In this document: in pieces, positions 20,001 to 28,955 of the stretch
How the letters are laid out: every line of letters begins with the position of its first letter
Position numbering within the stretch: the first letter of the stretch is position 1
Source: Aquimarina macrocephali JAMB N27
Lineage (GTDB): Bacteria; Bacteroidota; Bacteroidia; Flavobacteriales; Flavobacteriaceae
Reading direction: 5' to 3'
DNA length: 64,000 nt
NCBI RefSeq assembly: GCF_000520995.1
Contig: NZ_JACA01000019.1
Coordinates: forward strand, 1 to 64,000
Notes under the pieces: model-generated
Databases searched by the model: none
What the model was told of the DNA's origin: nothing
The model's input: only the letters and a program-made list of their open reading frames with translations
Translations under genes and position numbers: made by a program

Positions 20001-20013
20001 CTTATCATTTTAA
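17008..20013 (+). CDS. susC: SusC-like TonB-dependent outer-membrane transporter
   Basis: Outer-membrane beta-barrel of 1001 residues that would import chitin oligosaccharides with the adjacent SusD. Signal peptide (1-20, MSFGQ), a carboxypeptidase-D-like regulatory domain (about 22-108) including GVPLPGVNIIVKGTTNGVQT, a plug domain with RGNTSTRNNQPLYVIDGIP and SASALYGSQGSNGVILITTK, then the barrel, ending in LNVGLSF with a terminal Phe. Length and order fit SusC/RagA. It is the first gene of the plus-strand chitin operon and only 19 bases separate it from susD. Substrate is inferred from the neighbouring chitinases and GlcNAc genes. Confidence 0.96.
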   Translation: MKQKILTLTTLLFFSFMSFGQGTQITGTVTGASDGVPLPGVNIIVKGTTNGVQTDFDGNYTITATAGDVIQFSYLGMSNKEVTVGSDTVINVQLQEDAEQLEDVVVTALGIQKTRKSLTYAAQDIKSDELTKIKDANPINSLSGKVSGLVVNRSASGVGGSVKVTLRGNTSTRNNQPLYVIDGIPLLNNSAIQPNSTFGDIENAGNRDGGDALSLINPDDIASISVLKGASASALYGSQGSNGVILITTKKGKSGSFRTNVSSSFTVDNAAYLLDYNDRTEKNIDDFLETGTTAINSLSVSGGTETAQTYFSYANTQASGVLPTHNVKKHTLNIRETAKLFDNKLTVDANILLSTQKIHNKPVSGLYYNPLVGATAFNSDTETLSNYRVFEEFNVDRNLMAQRWFRGTSDIEQNPYWIINRNASDDQNQKVLASVSLKYRFNDWLSVQTRGSYDKNFYKFERKIYATTDGTLSASNGRYLLNDVEDTQIYGDIIATINTPLSENLNLTANIGTSIRKSDLGESTLLDSGVGGNLKIPNIFTLSNFVVGTVGVNPILKETKAEQKEVQSLFASTTLGFKDMLYLDLTARNDWSSTVSDSFFYPSFGITGVVSEMFDLPEVISFAKVRASYAEVGNDIQSFANNPINTIGTGPGGLNRPTIRPLTELKPETQRSFEIGTEWQFFNNRLGFEIGYYKTNTIDQFMTVQSASGQTNANGQTADQFAINAGDFENKGIEVSITADPIQNENFSWNTTVNLASNKNTIKELDSRLDRDFLELTPISVNSYALLIAEGGSFGDIYGKRLNRNANGLPIRNTDGNFTQAAPDANTRGGFDLLGNANPDFSLGWNNSFTYKNITLSFLVDGKFGGEVMSLTEAIVDGFGTLDRTGSVRIFDEVSGSETSIPATEYYQAIGGRDKFSGEYVYDATNIRLAELSIGYNFNLGENSFFNSINTSLVGRNLFFFYKDAPYDPNISLSTGNGLQGVDVFGSPSTRSIGLNVGLSF

Positions 20014-20032
20014 TTAAAAGGAATAGAATATC

Positions 20033-21643
20033 ATGAAAAATATAATTAAAAAAACAATTATTACTGTTTTTATCTCGGTATTTGTACTCTCATGTACAGA
20101 CGATTTCGAAGCATTAAATACAGATCCTAATGGGTTAACGGATGCACAAAGTGAAGCCGATTTTATTAATGTAGGTGGACCATTTAATCCTATCTTTTTA
20201 AATCTATATAGGTATGATCCTGCATGGCATACGCAACTACAACATAACCTAAATGCAGATACCTTCTCTGGATATATGGCTCCACCAAGACCATTTGCAG
20301 GAGGAGCAAATACCACAAACTATAATTTTATTGATTTTTGGGATCAATTCCCTTGGGATATCCCATATTCTTCTACAGGAGTTATGCAAAATGCTGCATT
20401 AGTCAAAGAGCGTGGAGAAGAAAAATTTCCATTAATCTATGCAATTGCAAAAATATTAAGAGTTGAAGGTATGCATAGAGTAACTGATGTATATGGACCA
20501 ATTGTGTATTCAAAATTTGGAGTACCTGGAGCATCTTTTCCAGAATATGATACTCAACAAGAGGTATACAACCAGTTTTTTACTGAACTTGATGAAGCAA
20601 TAACCACTTTATCTACAGATCCTACCAATGAGCAATTCACCAATTTTGATCTTGTATATGGAGGAAATTATGCGCAATGGATAAAATTTGCCAATACACT
20701 TCGATTACGTTTAGCTATGAGAATTTCGAAAGCAGATGCAGCTAAAGCTCAAATTGAAGGAGAGAAATCATTAGCACATAGTGGTGGACTTCTGGAAACT
20801 AATGCTGATAATTTCATCATTAAAGGTGGTGCAAAACATTCACTAACTGTTTTTAATTCTGAGTGGAATGACGTTCGTATGAATGCTTCTATGGAATCTA
20901 TATTAGTTGGATATAACGATGCCAGAGGCCCCGTTTTATTCGAAGAATCTACGGTAACACCTGGATCACTAAAAGGATTAAGAAGTGGATTACCATTATT
21001 AGATGGATATACTGATGATATCGATCAAAAAGGAGATTATGTTGGATTTTCAAGATTAGGAAATTCTTATATCATTGATAAAACTCCAACTACAAATATT
21101 CAATTAATGACTGCTGCAGAAGCATATTTCTTAAAAGCAGAAGCTGCCTTAAGAGGATGGGCTGGTGCCGGTGATGCGCAATCAAATTATGAAATGGGAA
21201 TCACAACTTCTTTTGATCAACATGAAGCTGGAGGAGCATCAACTTATATTACTGATAATGCCTCTACACCTATTGATTATGTTGATCCTGTTGGATCTAA
21301 TAATATTGCTGCATTAAGTACGATCACTATTGCCTGGAATGCCGGAGCAACGAATGAAGAAAAATTAGAACGAATTATTACTCAGAAATGGATTGCTATG
21401 TTCCCTGACGGACAAGAAGCATGGAGTGAATTCAGAAGAACGGGATATCCAAAAATATTCCCTTCGGTAGCTAATAATAGTGGAGGTACTGTCGATACTG
21501 ATATTCAGGTTAGAAGATTACCTTTCCCTGCTAGTCAACGAAGTACTAACCCACAAGGTGTAGAACAAGCAAGAACACTTCTTGGTGGTGCCGATAATGG
21601 AGGTACCCGATTATGGTGGGATATTGCTGGTGGAAATTTTTAA
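20033..21643 (+). CDS. susD: SusD-like substrate-binding lipoprotein
   Basis: Surface lipoprotein of 536 residues that caps the SusC channel. Lipoprotein signal with FVLSC (Cys near residue 21) and the typical DDFEALNTDPNG sequence that opens the SusD/RagB (SusD-like 2) family. The C-terminal part has QKWIAMFPDGQEAWSEFRRTG, a hallmark of the family. Its position directly after susC is the standard pairing. A long hairpin lies between it and nagB. Confidence 0.95.
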   Translation: MKNIIKKTIITVFISVFVLSCTDDFEALNTDPNGLTDAQSEADFINVGGPFNPIFLNLYRYDPAWHTQLQHNLNADTFSGYMAPPRPFAGGANTTNYNFIDFWDQFPWDIPYSSTGVMQNAALVKERGEEKFPLIYAIAKILRVEGMHRVTDVYGPIVYSKFGVPGASFPEYDTQQEVYNQFFTELDEAITTLSTDPTNEQFTNFDLVYGGNYAQWIKFANTLRLRLAMRISKADAAKAQIEGEKSLAHSGGLLETNADNFIIKGGAKHSLTVFNSEWNDVRMNASMESILVGYNDARGPVLFEESTVTPGSLKGLRSGLPLLDGYTDDIDQKGDYVGFSRLGNSYIIDKTPTTNIQLMTAAEAYFLKAEAALRGWAGAGDAQSNYEMGITTSFDQHEAGGASTYITDNASTPIDYVDPVGSNNIAALSTITIAWNAGATNEEKLERIITQKWIAMFPDGQEAWSEFRRTGYPKIFPSVANNSGGTVDTDIQVRRLPFPASQRSTNPQGVEQARTLLGGADNGGTRLWWDIAGGNF

Positions 21644-21670
21644 AAAATTTGAGTTAGCCAAATAATACTT

Positions 21671-21718
21671 ATGAAAGAGATGGATAGAGCATTATCTCTC
21701 AACTCCATCTCTTTTCAT
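21671..21718 (+). promoter_or_regulatory. Intercistronic hairpin between susD and nagB
   Basis: The arms ATGAAAGAGATGGA (21671-21684) and TCCATCTCTTTTCAT (21704-21718) pair with one bulged base. No strong U-run follows (AAAAAGCC). It may partly terminate or protect the abundant susCD mRNA relative to the downstream catabolic genes. Confidence 0.55.
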
Positions 21719-21770
21719 AAAAAGCCTTAAAATAAAAAAACAATTAAAACAATCAAACTCTTGAGGAAAA

Positions 21771-23687
21771 ATGATCCAGGAAATTGAATATAAACAGGTA
21801 GGACAGTTTGAAAAAACGAAGTTTGAGAAGATTCATAATGAAATATTCCCCGATTCGTCGATAGCTTCAAAGCTTGTTGCACACGAAATTGCAACATTAA
21901 TTAAACAAAAACAACAAGAAGGTAGCCCTTGTGTACTAGGTCTGGCCACAGGTTCTTCTCCTATAAAAGTATATGAAGAATTAGTAAGCTTACATCGTTC
22001 TGGAGAGTTAAGCTTTTCAAACGTAATTACTTTTAATCTGGATGAATATTATCCAATGGATACTGCACATCAGCAAAGTTATTATCACTTCATGCATCAA
22101 CACTTATTTGATCATGTAGATATTAACCCAGAAAACATCAACATTCCTGATGGCACCATTCCTGTTACAGAAATGGATCAATATTGCATTGATTACGAAA
22201 TGAAGATCAAAAAGTACGGCGGACTAGATTTTCAACTCTTAGGAATTGGTAGAACAGGACATATCGGTTTTAACGAACCAGGATCACATCCCAATTCGGG
22301 TACGCGAATCATCACATTAGATCATGTCACCAGAACTGATGCTTCTTCTGATTTTAATGGTTTAGAAAATGTTCCCAAAAAAGCCGTTACTATGGGAATA
22401 AGTACCATAATGAAATCCAGAAGGGTATTACTATTAGCTTGGGGACATAAAAAGGCTACAGTGGTTAAACAGACAATAGAAGGTGAAATTACATCTAATA
22501 TTCCTGCATCTTTTTTACAAGAACATAAAAATACCACTATTATCCTTGATTCTGAAGCTGCTTCTGAACTTACACGAATCAAAACACCATGGCTTGTAGA
22601 TCAATGTATCTGGAAAGAACAATTAAAATTTAAAGCTGTTACCTGGTTGAGTCAAGAACTCAATAAACCTGTCTTAAAACTTACAGATAAAGATTATAAC
22701 GACAATGGAATGTCTGGTCTCTTGGCTGTTGAAGGGTCTTCTTATGATTTAAATATTAAAATTTTTAATAACGTTCAACATACCATCACAGGGTGGCCAG
22801 GAGGAAAACCAAATGCAGATGATACAAACAGACCCGAGAGAGCCCTCCCTGCAAAAAAGAGAGTTTTAATTTTTAGTCCTCACCCAGATGATGATGTAAT
22901 ATCAATGGGAGGAACATTCTTAAGATTAATTGATCAAGGACATGATGTACATGTTGCTTATCAAACTTCGGGTAATATAGCGGTTACGGATGATGAAGCC
23001 TTAAAGTTTGCTGAGGTAGCCAATAGTGTTCATCCTAATAAAGAAGAAGATACTTTTAAAAAGGTAATTACATTTCTTAAATCAAAAAACCCAGGTGATA
23101 TCGATATACCAGAAGTTCGGTTAATCAAAGGATTAATTAGAAGAATGGAATCTTTGGGTGCTACTCGGTATTTTGGATTAGATGATGATAAGGTTCATTT
23201 TTTAGATCTTCCTTTTTATGAAACCGGAAGAATCAAAAAAAATCCGTTAGGAGAGGAAGATGTAACTCTTACAGCTAGTATTATTGAAAAAATAAAACCA
23301 CATCAAATATATGCTGCAGGTGATCTTGCCGATCCCCATGGAACTCATAAGGTTTGTCTAGATGCTATTTTCGAGGCTATCAACAACCTAAAAAGTAAAA
23401 CCTTCATGGATGATTGTTGGGTATGGTTATATAGAGGTGCCTGGCAAGAATGGGACGTTTCTGAAATTGAAATGGCCGTACCTCTAAGTCCACACGAAGT
23501 ATCCAAAAAAACTAATGCCATCCTATATCACCAATCTCAAAAAGATAGAGTGATGTTTCAAGGAGAAGATTCAAGAGAATTTTGGCTAAGAGCTCGTGAA
23601 AGAAATAGAAATACAGCGATATTATATGATAAGCTTGGTCTCGCAGATTATGAAGCGATAGAAGCTTTTAAGAGATATCTATTTTAA
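21771..23687 (+). CDS. nagB: Two-domain glucosamine-6-phosphate deaminase / PIG-L deacetylase-like
   Basis: Cytoplasmic protein of 638 residues. Residues about 1-285 are the NagB fold, which turns glucosamine-6-phosphate into fructose-6-phosphate and ammonia: GLATGSSP phosphate loop, D91 in NLDEYY (E. coli D72), and GRTGHIGFNEP with H164 and E169 (E. coli H143 and E148). T162 stands where E. coli has D141. Residues about 360-600 are a PIG-L/LmbE-type domain with metal-binding SPHPDDD and DPHGTH. E. coli NagB has only the first domain (266 residues). The fused domain could deacetylate GlcNAc-6-phosphate, since no nagA is seen in the locus (inference). Fourth-step gene of the operon, followed by a terminator-like hairpin. 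Confidence 0.92.
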   Translation: MIQEIEYKQVGQFEKTKFEKIHNEIFPDSSIASKLVAHEIATLIKQKQQEGSPCVLGLATGSSPIKVYEELVSLHRSGELSFSNVITFNLDEYYPMDTAHQQSYYHFMHQHLFDHVDINPENINIPDGTIPVTEMDQYCIDYEMKIKKYGGLDFQLLGIGRTGHIGFNEPGSHPNSGTRIITLDHVTRTDASSDFNGLENVPKKAVTMGISTIMKSRRVLLLAWGHKKATVVKQTIEGEITSNIPASFLQEHKNTTIILDSEAASELTRIKTPWLVDQCIWKEQLKFKAVTWLSQELNKPVLKLTDKDYNDNGMSGLLAVEGSSYDLNIKIFNNVQHTITGWPGGKPNADDTNRPERALPAKKRVLIFSPHPDDDVISMGGTFLRLIDQGHDVHVAYQTSGNIAVTDDEALKFAEVANSVHPNKEEDTFKKVITFLKSKNPGDIDIPEVRLIKGLIRRMESLGATRYFGLDDDKVHFLDLPFYETGRIKKNPLGEEDVTLTASIIEKIKPHQIYAAGDLADPHGTHKVCLDAIFEAINNLKSKTFMDDCWVWLYRGAWQEWDVSEIEMAVPLSPHEVSKKTNAILYHQSQKDRVMFQGEDSREFWLRARERNRNTAILYDKLGLADYEAIEAFKRYLF

Positions 23688-23727
23688 AATTAATTGCATT
23701 GTTTGTTAGATAAATTTTTGCAAAAAA

Positions 23728-23758
23728 CAACCTTCCCTCAACATATGAGGGAAAGTTG
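23728..23758 (+). terminator. Terminator-like hairpin after nagB
   Basis: CAACCTTCCCTCA (23728-23740) pairs with TGAGGGAAAGTTG (23746-23758) with one mismatch and a 5-base loop, followed by CTTTT. It lies between nagB and the kinase gene, so read-through into the kinase-GH20-GH18 block may be partial or that block may have its own promoter. Confidence 0.65.
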
Positions 23759-23830
23759 CTTTTAAAAAGAATCTCTTCGCTATGCACCAGCAATAAGACA
23801 ATACATAAATGATAAATAAACTAATGACTA

Positions 23831-24703
23831 ATGATATTATTTGCAGATAGCGGTTCTACCAAATGTGATTGGGTTCTTGTTGATAATGATGGAGAACTCA
23901 TTGATAAGACTAAAACCGATGGTATAAACCCTCTTTTGCTTTCTGACGATGCTATCATAAATATTGTTCAAAAAGCAGACTCTATACTCCAAAAAAGAGA
24001 TCTCATACATAAGATTTATTTTTATGGTGCAGGGTGTGGTGAGGCTGATGCTAAGAAAAAAATAGCTCTCGTGCTGCAATCTATATTTAAAAATGTAACA
24101 TCTACTGTTATAGAAGAGGATATCATTGGAGCCGTAAAAGCCACAACAGAAAAGCCTAGTGTAGTATGCATTTTGGGAACAGGAGCAAATTGCTGTTATT
24201 TTGATGGAGAAAAAGTTATTCAAAAATCCCCTGCTTTGGGGTACCTATTAGCAGATGAAGGTAGCGGTAATTATTTAGGGAAAAAATTGATTAAAGATTA
24301 TTTCCTAGGTAAAATGCCATCTGATACAGCCTCATTATTTAAGAATGAATATACTACCGAACTTAATCAAATTCTTGATGAATTATATTGTGCTGATCAT
24401 CCAAATAAGTACTTAGCTTCTTATGCAAAATTCATTTTTAGAAATCGAGGGAATGCTTATCTCGAAGGAATTTTACATCATGGTATTTCAAAATTTATAA
24501 GTACTTACCTTTTTCAATACAAAGAAGAATTATCCAAACATCCTATACACTTTGTAGGTTCGGTAGCCTACTACTCTCAAGATATTATAAAAAAATTATT
24601 AGATGACCATGGTTATCGGGTTAGAGGTTTTGTAAAAAAACCAATAGACCATTTAGTTAATCGCCTGATTATCCAAAGAATTTCTCAAAAAACAAGTCAG
24701 TAA
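23831..24703 (+). CDS. N-acetylglucosamine kinase, BadF/BadG family
   Basis: Cytoplasmic sugar kinase of 290 residues of the ASKHA fold (BadF/BadG/BcrA/BcrD ATPase domain). Phosphate-1 loop LFADSGSTKCDWVLVD at the N-terminus, ILGTGANCCYF (about 114-124) and DEGSGNYLGKKL (about 138-149). Bacteroidetes members act on GlcNAc or MurNAc; the context favours ATP-dependent formation of GlcNAc-6-phosphate. ATG at 23831 is used because the phosphate loop starts at residue 3. Its stop shares one base with the GH20 start (TAATG). Confidence 0.88.
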   Translation: MILFADSGSTKCDWVLVDNDGELIDKTKTDGINPLLLSDDAIINIVQKADSILQKRDLIHKIYFYGAGCGEADAKKKIALVLQSIFKNVTSTVIEEDIIGAVKATTEKPSVVCILGTGANCCYFDGEKVIQKSPALGYLLADEGSGNYLGKKLIKDYFLGKMPSDTASLFKNEYTTELNQILDELYCADHPNKYLASYAKFIFRNRGNAYLEGILHHGISKFISTYLFQYKEELSKHPIHFVGSVAYYSQDIIKKLLDDHGYRVRGFVKKPIDHLVNRLIIQRISQKTSQ

Positions 24704-27006
24704 TGAGTTTACGAATTATACCTTTCTTTTTTTTAATTTTCATGACCTGTAAAAGTCCTGATTCATCATTCCCTGTTAATCAATCTTTGAGTATCACCCC
24801 CATACCTTTCAAAGTAGATCAAAAACAAGGATATTTCGAAATCAATAAAAAAACTACTTTTCTATGTAATAATAATTCTTCTGCAGTTATCGCAAGTTTT
24901 TTTATCGGAAAAATGAAGACTTTCACAGGTCATTCTTTTTCAATAGATAATGAAAATAACACCAAAAACAGCATTCAATTAATCAAAGAAAGTACGCTAG
25001 ATTTTGGTGAAGAAGAATATCGTCTGTCTATATCAAAAGATGAAATAAAAATAAAAGCAAAAACCGATCAAGGATTGTTTTATGGAATGCAGACTTTTAT
25101 GCAACTTCTTCCGTTATATGATGCTAATTCAAAAAATCAAATGCATCTTCCTGTTAAAATCCAGGCTCTAGATATAGAAGATAAACCTCGTTTCGGTTGG
25201 AGAGGGATGCATCTGGATGTTTCCAGGCATTTTTTCTCAATTGATTTTATCAAAAAACAACTTGATCTATTATCTCTTTTCAAGATCAACAAGTTTCATT
25301 GGCACTTAACTGATGATCAGGGATGGCGAATAGAAATAAAAAAATACCCTAAACTTACAGAGGTTGGATCCAAAAGAAAAAATGCTGATGGTTCTTTTCA
25401 TCAAGGATTTTATACCCAAGAAGAAATAAAAGAAGTCGTAGAATACGCCAAAGAAAGATTTATTGATGTAATTCCAGAATTTGACACACCCGGGCATGCT
25501 ATAGCAATTTTGGCAGGATACCCAGAGCTTTCTTGTAGTAAAGAAAAATATGAAGTAAGAAATTTATGGGGTGTCGAATCTAGTATACTCTGTCCAGGAA
25601 AAGAAGAAACTTACACTTTTATAGAAGATGTAGTCCAAGAACTATCGACTCTCTTTCCTTATGGATATTATCATATGGGAGGAGATGAAGTACCAAAAGA
25701 TCAATGGAAAAATTCTGCAGAATGCCAAAAATTAAAAAAACGCGAAGGCCTGAAAGATGAAAAAGAAATTCAAAGTTATTTTATGGCTCGTGTAGAAAAG
25801 ATCTTATCAAAATATCATAAAAAAATGATTGGATGGGATGAGATTCTGGAAGGTGGTATTACTCCCACAACAAATATTATGTCATGGCAAGGAGAAGAAG
25901 GTGGAATCAAGGCTGCTAACAAAGGGCATGATGTTATCATGACTCCTGCAAAGTATTGTTATTTTAATTTTTATCAAGGAGATTTTAAAGCAGAACCTTT
26001 AGCTTTTGGAGGATATATCCCACTGGACAAAGTATATCACTATGATCCAATACCAAAAGAAATTGAAGAAGATAAAAAGAAACATATTTTAGGCGCACAA
26101 GGAAATGTCTGGACAGAATATACATATAAAGAAGAAACAATTGAGTACCTGTTATATCCACGTATCATAGCATTAGCAGAGACTACATGGTCACAAAAAG
26201 AAAATAAAAAATTCGGTGATTTCTTAAATAGATTGAATAGTGTTTATGATGTATTAGAACATTACAATATCAATTACCATATTCCTCTTCCCGAGGGGCC
26301 TACTTCAAATAAGATCGTATTTACTGATAGTGTAAGTATTCCTTTTTCTACTACACATCCGGTTAAAATGGTATACACCACAGATGGAACAGATCCAATA
26401 CCAACTAGCACAGTATATACCGAACCATTAAATTTTAAGGAAAATACCGAATTGCGAATTGCTTCAATATTGAAAAGTGGAAAAATAAGTGACATTAGAA
26501 AATTGAACATCACAAAAGAAACTCCCATTCCTCCTTCTGATACTGCAGAATTATCTCAAGGACTTATCAAGAAAGAGATAAAAGGTTATTTCAAAAGTAT
26601 CAGTGATGTTAATGATAGTACTAAAAGTCATATATCTACTATTAAAAATATCAAAGATGCAAATACAACATATCACTGGGGTCACGAAGTAAATGAAGAT
26701 AATTTCAAGGCAGTTTTTCTTGATGGGTATGTTGACATCCCAGAAGATGGGGTTTATTATTTTTCTAGTACACAAGATCAGATATGGATAGCAGATCAGC
26801 TCGTTATTGATTATAAAACTCCGTTAAAAAAACATCCAAAAGAAAGCTCAATCGCTTTACAAAAAGGAAAACATAAACTTAAGATAGTGTATCTAAACAA
26901 CATAGCAAAAGGTTGGGCAACAGATTGGAATACTGTAGAATTAAAATATAGAAAAGCTTCTGAGGTTGATTATAAAGAAATAGATGAACATATGATTTTT
27001 CATTAA
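24703..27006 (+). CDS. GH20 beta-N-acetylhexosaminidase lipoprotein with PA14 domain
   Basis: Exo-acting hexosaminidase of 767 residues that removes GlcNAc from chitin oligomers. Lipoprotein signal (IFMTC near residue 16), GH20b domain (about 28-150), GH20 catalytic domain (about 155-510) with HWHLTDDQGWR and HMGGDEVP (D328-E329 catalytic pair), a small FN3/CHB_HEX_C-like domain (about 525-610), and a PA14-like domain (about 620-760) with FSSTQDQIWIADQLVIDY. The lipid anchor suggests a periplasmic or surface location. It is translationally coupled to the kinase gene and 47 bases before the last chitinase. Confidence 0.94.
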   Translation: MSLRIIPFFFLIFMTCKSPDSSFPVNQSLSITPIPFKVDQKQGYFEINKKTTFLCNNNSSAVIASFFIGKMKTFTGHSFSIDNENNTKNSIQLIKESTLDFGEEEYRLSISKDEIKIKAKTDQGLFYGMQTFMQLLPLYDANSKNQMHLPVKIQALDIEDKPRFGWRGMHLDVSRHFFSIDFIKKQLDLLSLFKINKFHWHLTDDQGWRIEIKKYPKLTEVGSKRKNADGSFHQGFYTQEEIKEVVEYAKERFIDVIPEFDTPGHAIAILAGYPELSCSKEKYEVRNLWGVESSILCPGKEETYTFIEDVVQELSTLFPYGYYHMGGDEVPKDQWKNSAECQKLKKREGLKDEKEIQSYFMARVEKILSKYHKKMIGWDEILEGGITPTTNIMSWQGEEGGIKAANKGHDVIMTPAKYCYFNFYQGDFKAEPLAFGGYIPLDKVYHYDPIPKEIEEDKKKHILGAQGNVWTEYTYKEETIEYLLYPRIIALAETTWSQKENKKFGDFLNRLNSVYDVLEHYNINYHIPLPEGPTSNKIVFTDSVSIPFSTTHPVKMVYTTDGTDPIPTSTVYTEPLNFKENTELRIASILKSGKISDIRKLNITKETPIPPSDTAELSQGLIKKEIKGYFKSISDVNDSTKSHISTIKNIKDANTTYHWGHEVNEDNFKAVFLDGYVDIPEDGVYYFSSTQDQIWIADQLVIDYKTPLKKHPKESSIALQKGKHKLKIVYLNNIAKGWATDWNTVELKYRKASEVDYKEIDEHMIFH

Positions 27007-27053
27007 CTGTATAATGGCCTCGCAATATTCACAAACTCTTAATTTAATACACA

Positions 27054-28892
27054 ATGAAATTACTTAAAAGATTATCAGTCCTCTTATTCATACAGGTCTT
27101 CTTATTTTCCTGTACAAATGAAAGTTTTTTAGAAGAAGGAGCCCCGGAGGCTCAAAATTCTGAAACAAATCTAACAGACAAGGCAGCACTCACAGAGCCT
27201 ATTGTTTTAGGATATTTCCCTTCTTGGTCCGAAAGCTGGGCCGGACCTGGGCAAGGATCAAAACTAAGAGATATCCCAGAACATATCACTCACGTTTTTT
27301 TGGCATTTGCAAAGCCTAATCTTCGTTATCAAAAAGGTACTTTAGATATTACCAATACAGGTATTCAAACTCCTTACGGAGGGGATACTTTAAAAGAATC
27401 TGTAGCCGCTCTAAAATCAAAAGGCATTAAAGTTATTTTATCTGTCGGTGGAGAAACGTATTGGGGTACAGATGCTGCTTATGATATAAATTATCAGCAG
27501 ATCAAAGATCTGGTAGATGACATGGGATTTGAAGGCATCGATTGGGATTTTGAACCTAATGGTAGTTTTGCCACTATAGGAGAACCTATAAATGTACAAC
27601 GCTTCATCGATTTCTTTACAAATTCAAGAGCTATTATGCCAAAAGGACAATACCTATTAGCCTGTGCTCCTGCCGGAGTTGGAGCGTTAGGAGGTGCAAA
27701 TAATGATGATCCCTCTTCTCCTTTCGCCTATAGCAAAAGAAACACTGTAACAGGAGAGTCTGATACCAATCTATTTAATGCTACTTCTCCTAATCAAGCC
27801 ATTAGCTTATTTGGTTTTGCAACTACGGGACATATGATCCCCGTAATGGAAGCTGTTGGTGATAAAATCGATCTTATTGCATATCAAGGATATAATACAG
27901 GAGCTGCCAGTAATAGAAAAGTTATGTATGATGCATATAAACACTACTCAAATCAGTATGGTTTTTCTATTGCAGCCGGAGTTCATTATCCTAATGAGCC
28001 TTGGGGACCGTATTATGAATATACCTATCAAAATATAGCAGAGCTATCTAACCATATTTCTGTAAATAACAACTCTAATGATGGAGTTATGATATGGCAA
28101 TTATTACTCGGTAATACGACTTCTTCTGCATATGGATATCTTCATGTTGCAAGTCAGGTATTAAATGGTGTATCACAATCTCAGGCTATAGCTAATGCAG
28201 AAAACTATCCAGAATCTCCATACTCTGGCGATGGCGGTGGAGGTACTGGATCAGGTTGTGAATCTGCTCCATGGAATGCTTCTGCTACTTATAACACTGG
28301 TCAGGAGGTTGTGCATAACAATAAATTATATCGTGCAAAATGGTGGTCGAAAAATGATAACCCAACATCAAATTCTGGAGCAGGATTGCCATGGGAATTT
28401 GTTCAGGATTGTAATGGTACCGGAGGAGGAAACAACCAATCTCCTTCTGTATCTATCACGTCTCCTACAAATAATCAATCTGTAACCCAGGGGCAGTCTA
28501 TCAATATTACAGCAAATGCTTCTGATACTGATGGGACAATTACTAAAGTTGAATTTTTTCAAGGAACTACTAAACTTGGAGAAGATACAACAAGTCCATA
28601 TAGCTATTCATGGAATAATGCTGCTGTAGGAAGTTATAATCTAAGCGCCGTTGCAACAGATAATGCTAATGCAACGTCTACATCAGCAACAGTATCTGTT
28701 ACAATTACTTCTGGTGGTGGTAACGGTGGTTCTTGTAGTGGGATTGCAAATTGGACAGCATATCCAACAGTATATAATGTGGGAGACAAAGTAGTATATC
28801 AAGGTACATTATACGAAGCTCAGTCAGGGCCAATATGGGTAACCCCAGGTAGTGGTGAACACTGGTGGAAAACTATAGGAACCTGTAACTAA
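27054..28892 (+). CDS. GH18 chitinase lipoprotein with two CBM5/12 modules
   Basis: Chitinase of 612 residues. Lipoprotein signal with FLFSC (C20), GH18 domain (about 45-380) with EGIDWDFE (E160, D163, D165, catalytic E167; the first Asp of the usual motif is Glu), CBM5/12 module (about 400-455), Ig-like domain (about 465-550), second CBM5/12 module (about 560-612). Unlike the chitinases at 3862 and 6565 it has no T9SS tail, so it is probably cell-anchored and works on fragments near SusCD. It is the last gene of the operon and is followed by a strong terminator. Confidence 0.95.
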   Translation: MKLLKRLSVLLFIQVFLFSCTNESFLEEGAPEAQNSETNLTDKAALTEPIVLGYFPSWSESWAGPGQGSKLRDIPEHITHVFLAFAKPNLRYQKGTLDITNTGIQTPYGGDTLKESVAALKSKGIKVILSVGGETYWGTDAAYDINYQQIKDLVDDMGFEGIDWDFEPNGSFATIGEPINVQRFIDFFTNSRAIMPKGQYLLACAPAGVGALGGANNDDPSSPFAYSKRNTVTGESDTNLFNATSPNQAISLFGFATTGHMIPVMEAVGDKIDLIAYQGYNTGAASNRKVMYDAYKHYSNQYGFSIAAGVHYPNEPWGPYYEYTYQNIAELSNHISVNNNSNDGVMIWQLLLGNTTSSAYGYLHVASQVLNGVSQSQAIANAENYPESPYSGDGGGGTGSGCESAPWNASATYNTGQEVVHNNKLYRAKWWSKNDNPTSNSGAGLPWEFVQDCNGTGGGNNQSPSVSITSPTNNQSVTQGQSINITANASDTDGTITKVEFFQGTTKLGEDTTSPYSYSWNNAAVGSYNLSAVATDNANATSTSATVSVTITSGGGNGGSCSGIANWTAYPTVYNVGDKVVYQGTLYEAQSGPIWVTPGSGEHWWKTIGTCN

Positions 28893-28913
28893 AAATAGTT
28901 TTTGATTGTTTAA

Positions 28914-28955
28914 AGTCCTCCGACACAATGGATCAGTGAAGGAGGGCTTTTTTTA
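28914..28955 (+). terminator. Terminator of the susCD-chitin operon
   Basis: AGTCCTCC (28914-28921) pairs with GGAGGGCT (28941-28948) with one G-U pair, followed by a T run to 28955. It lies between the convergent chitinase and AAC(3)-like genes. Confidence 0.85.
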
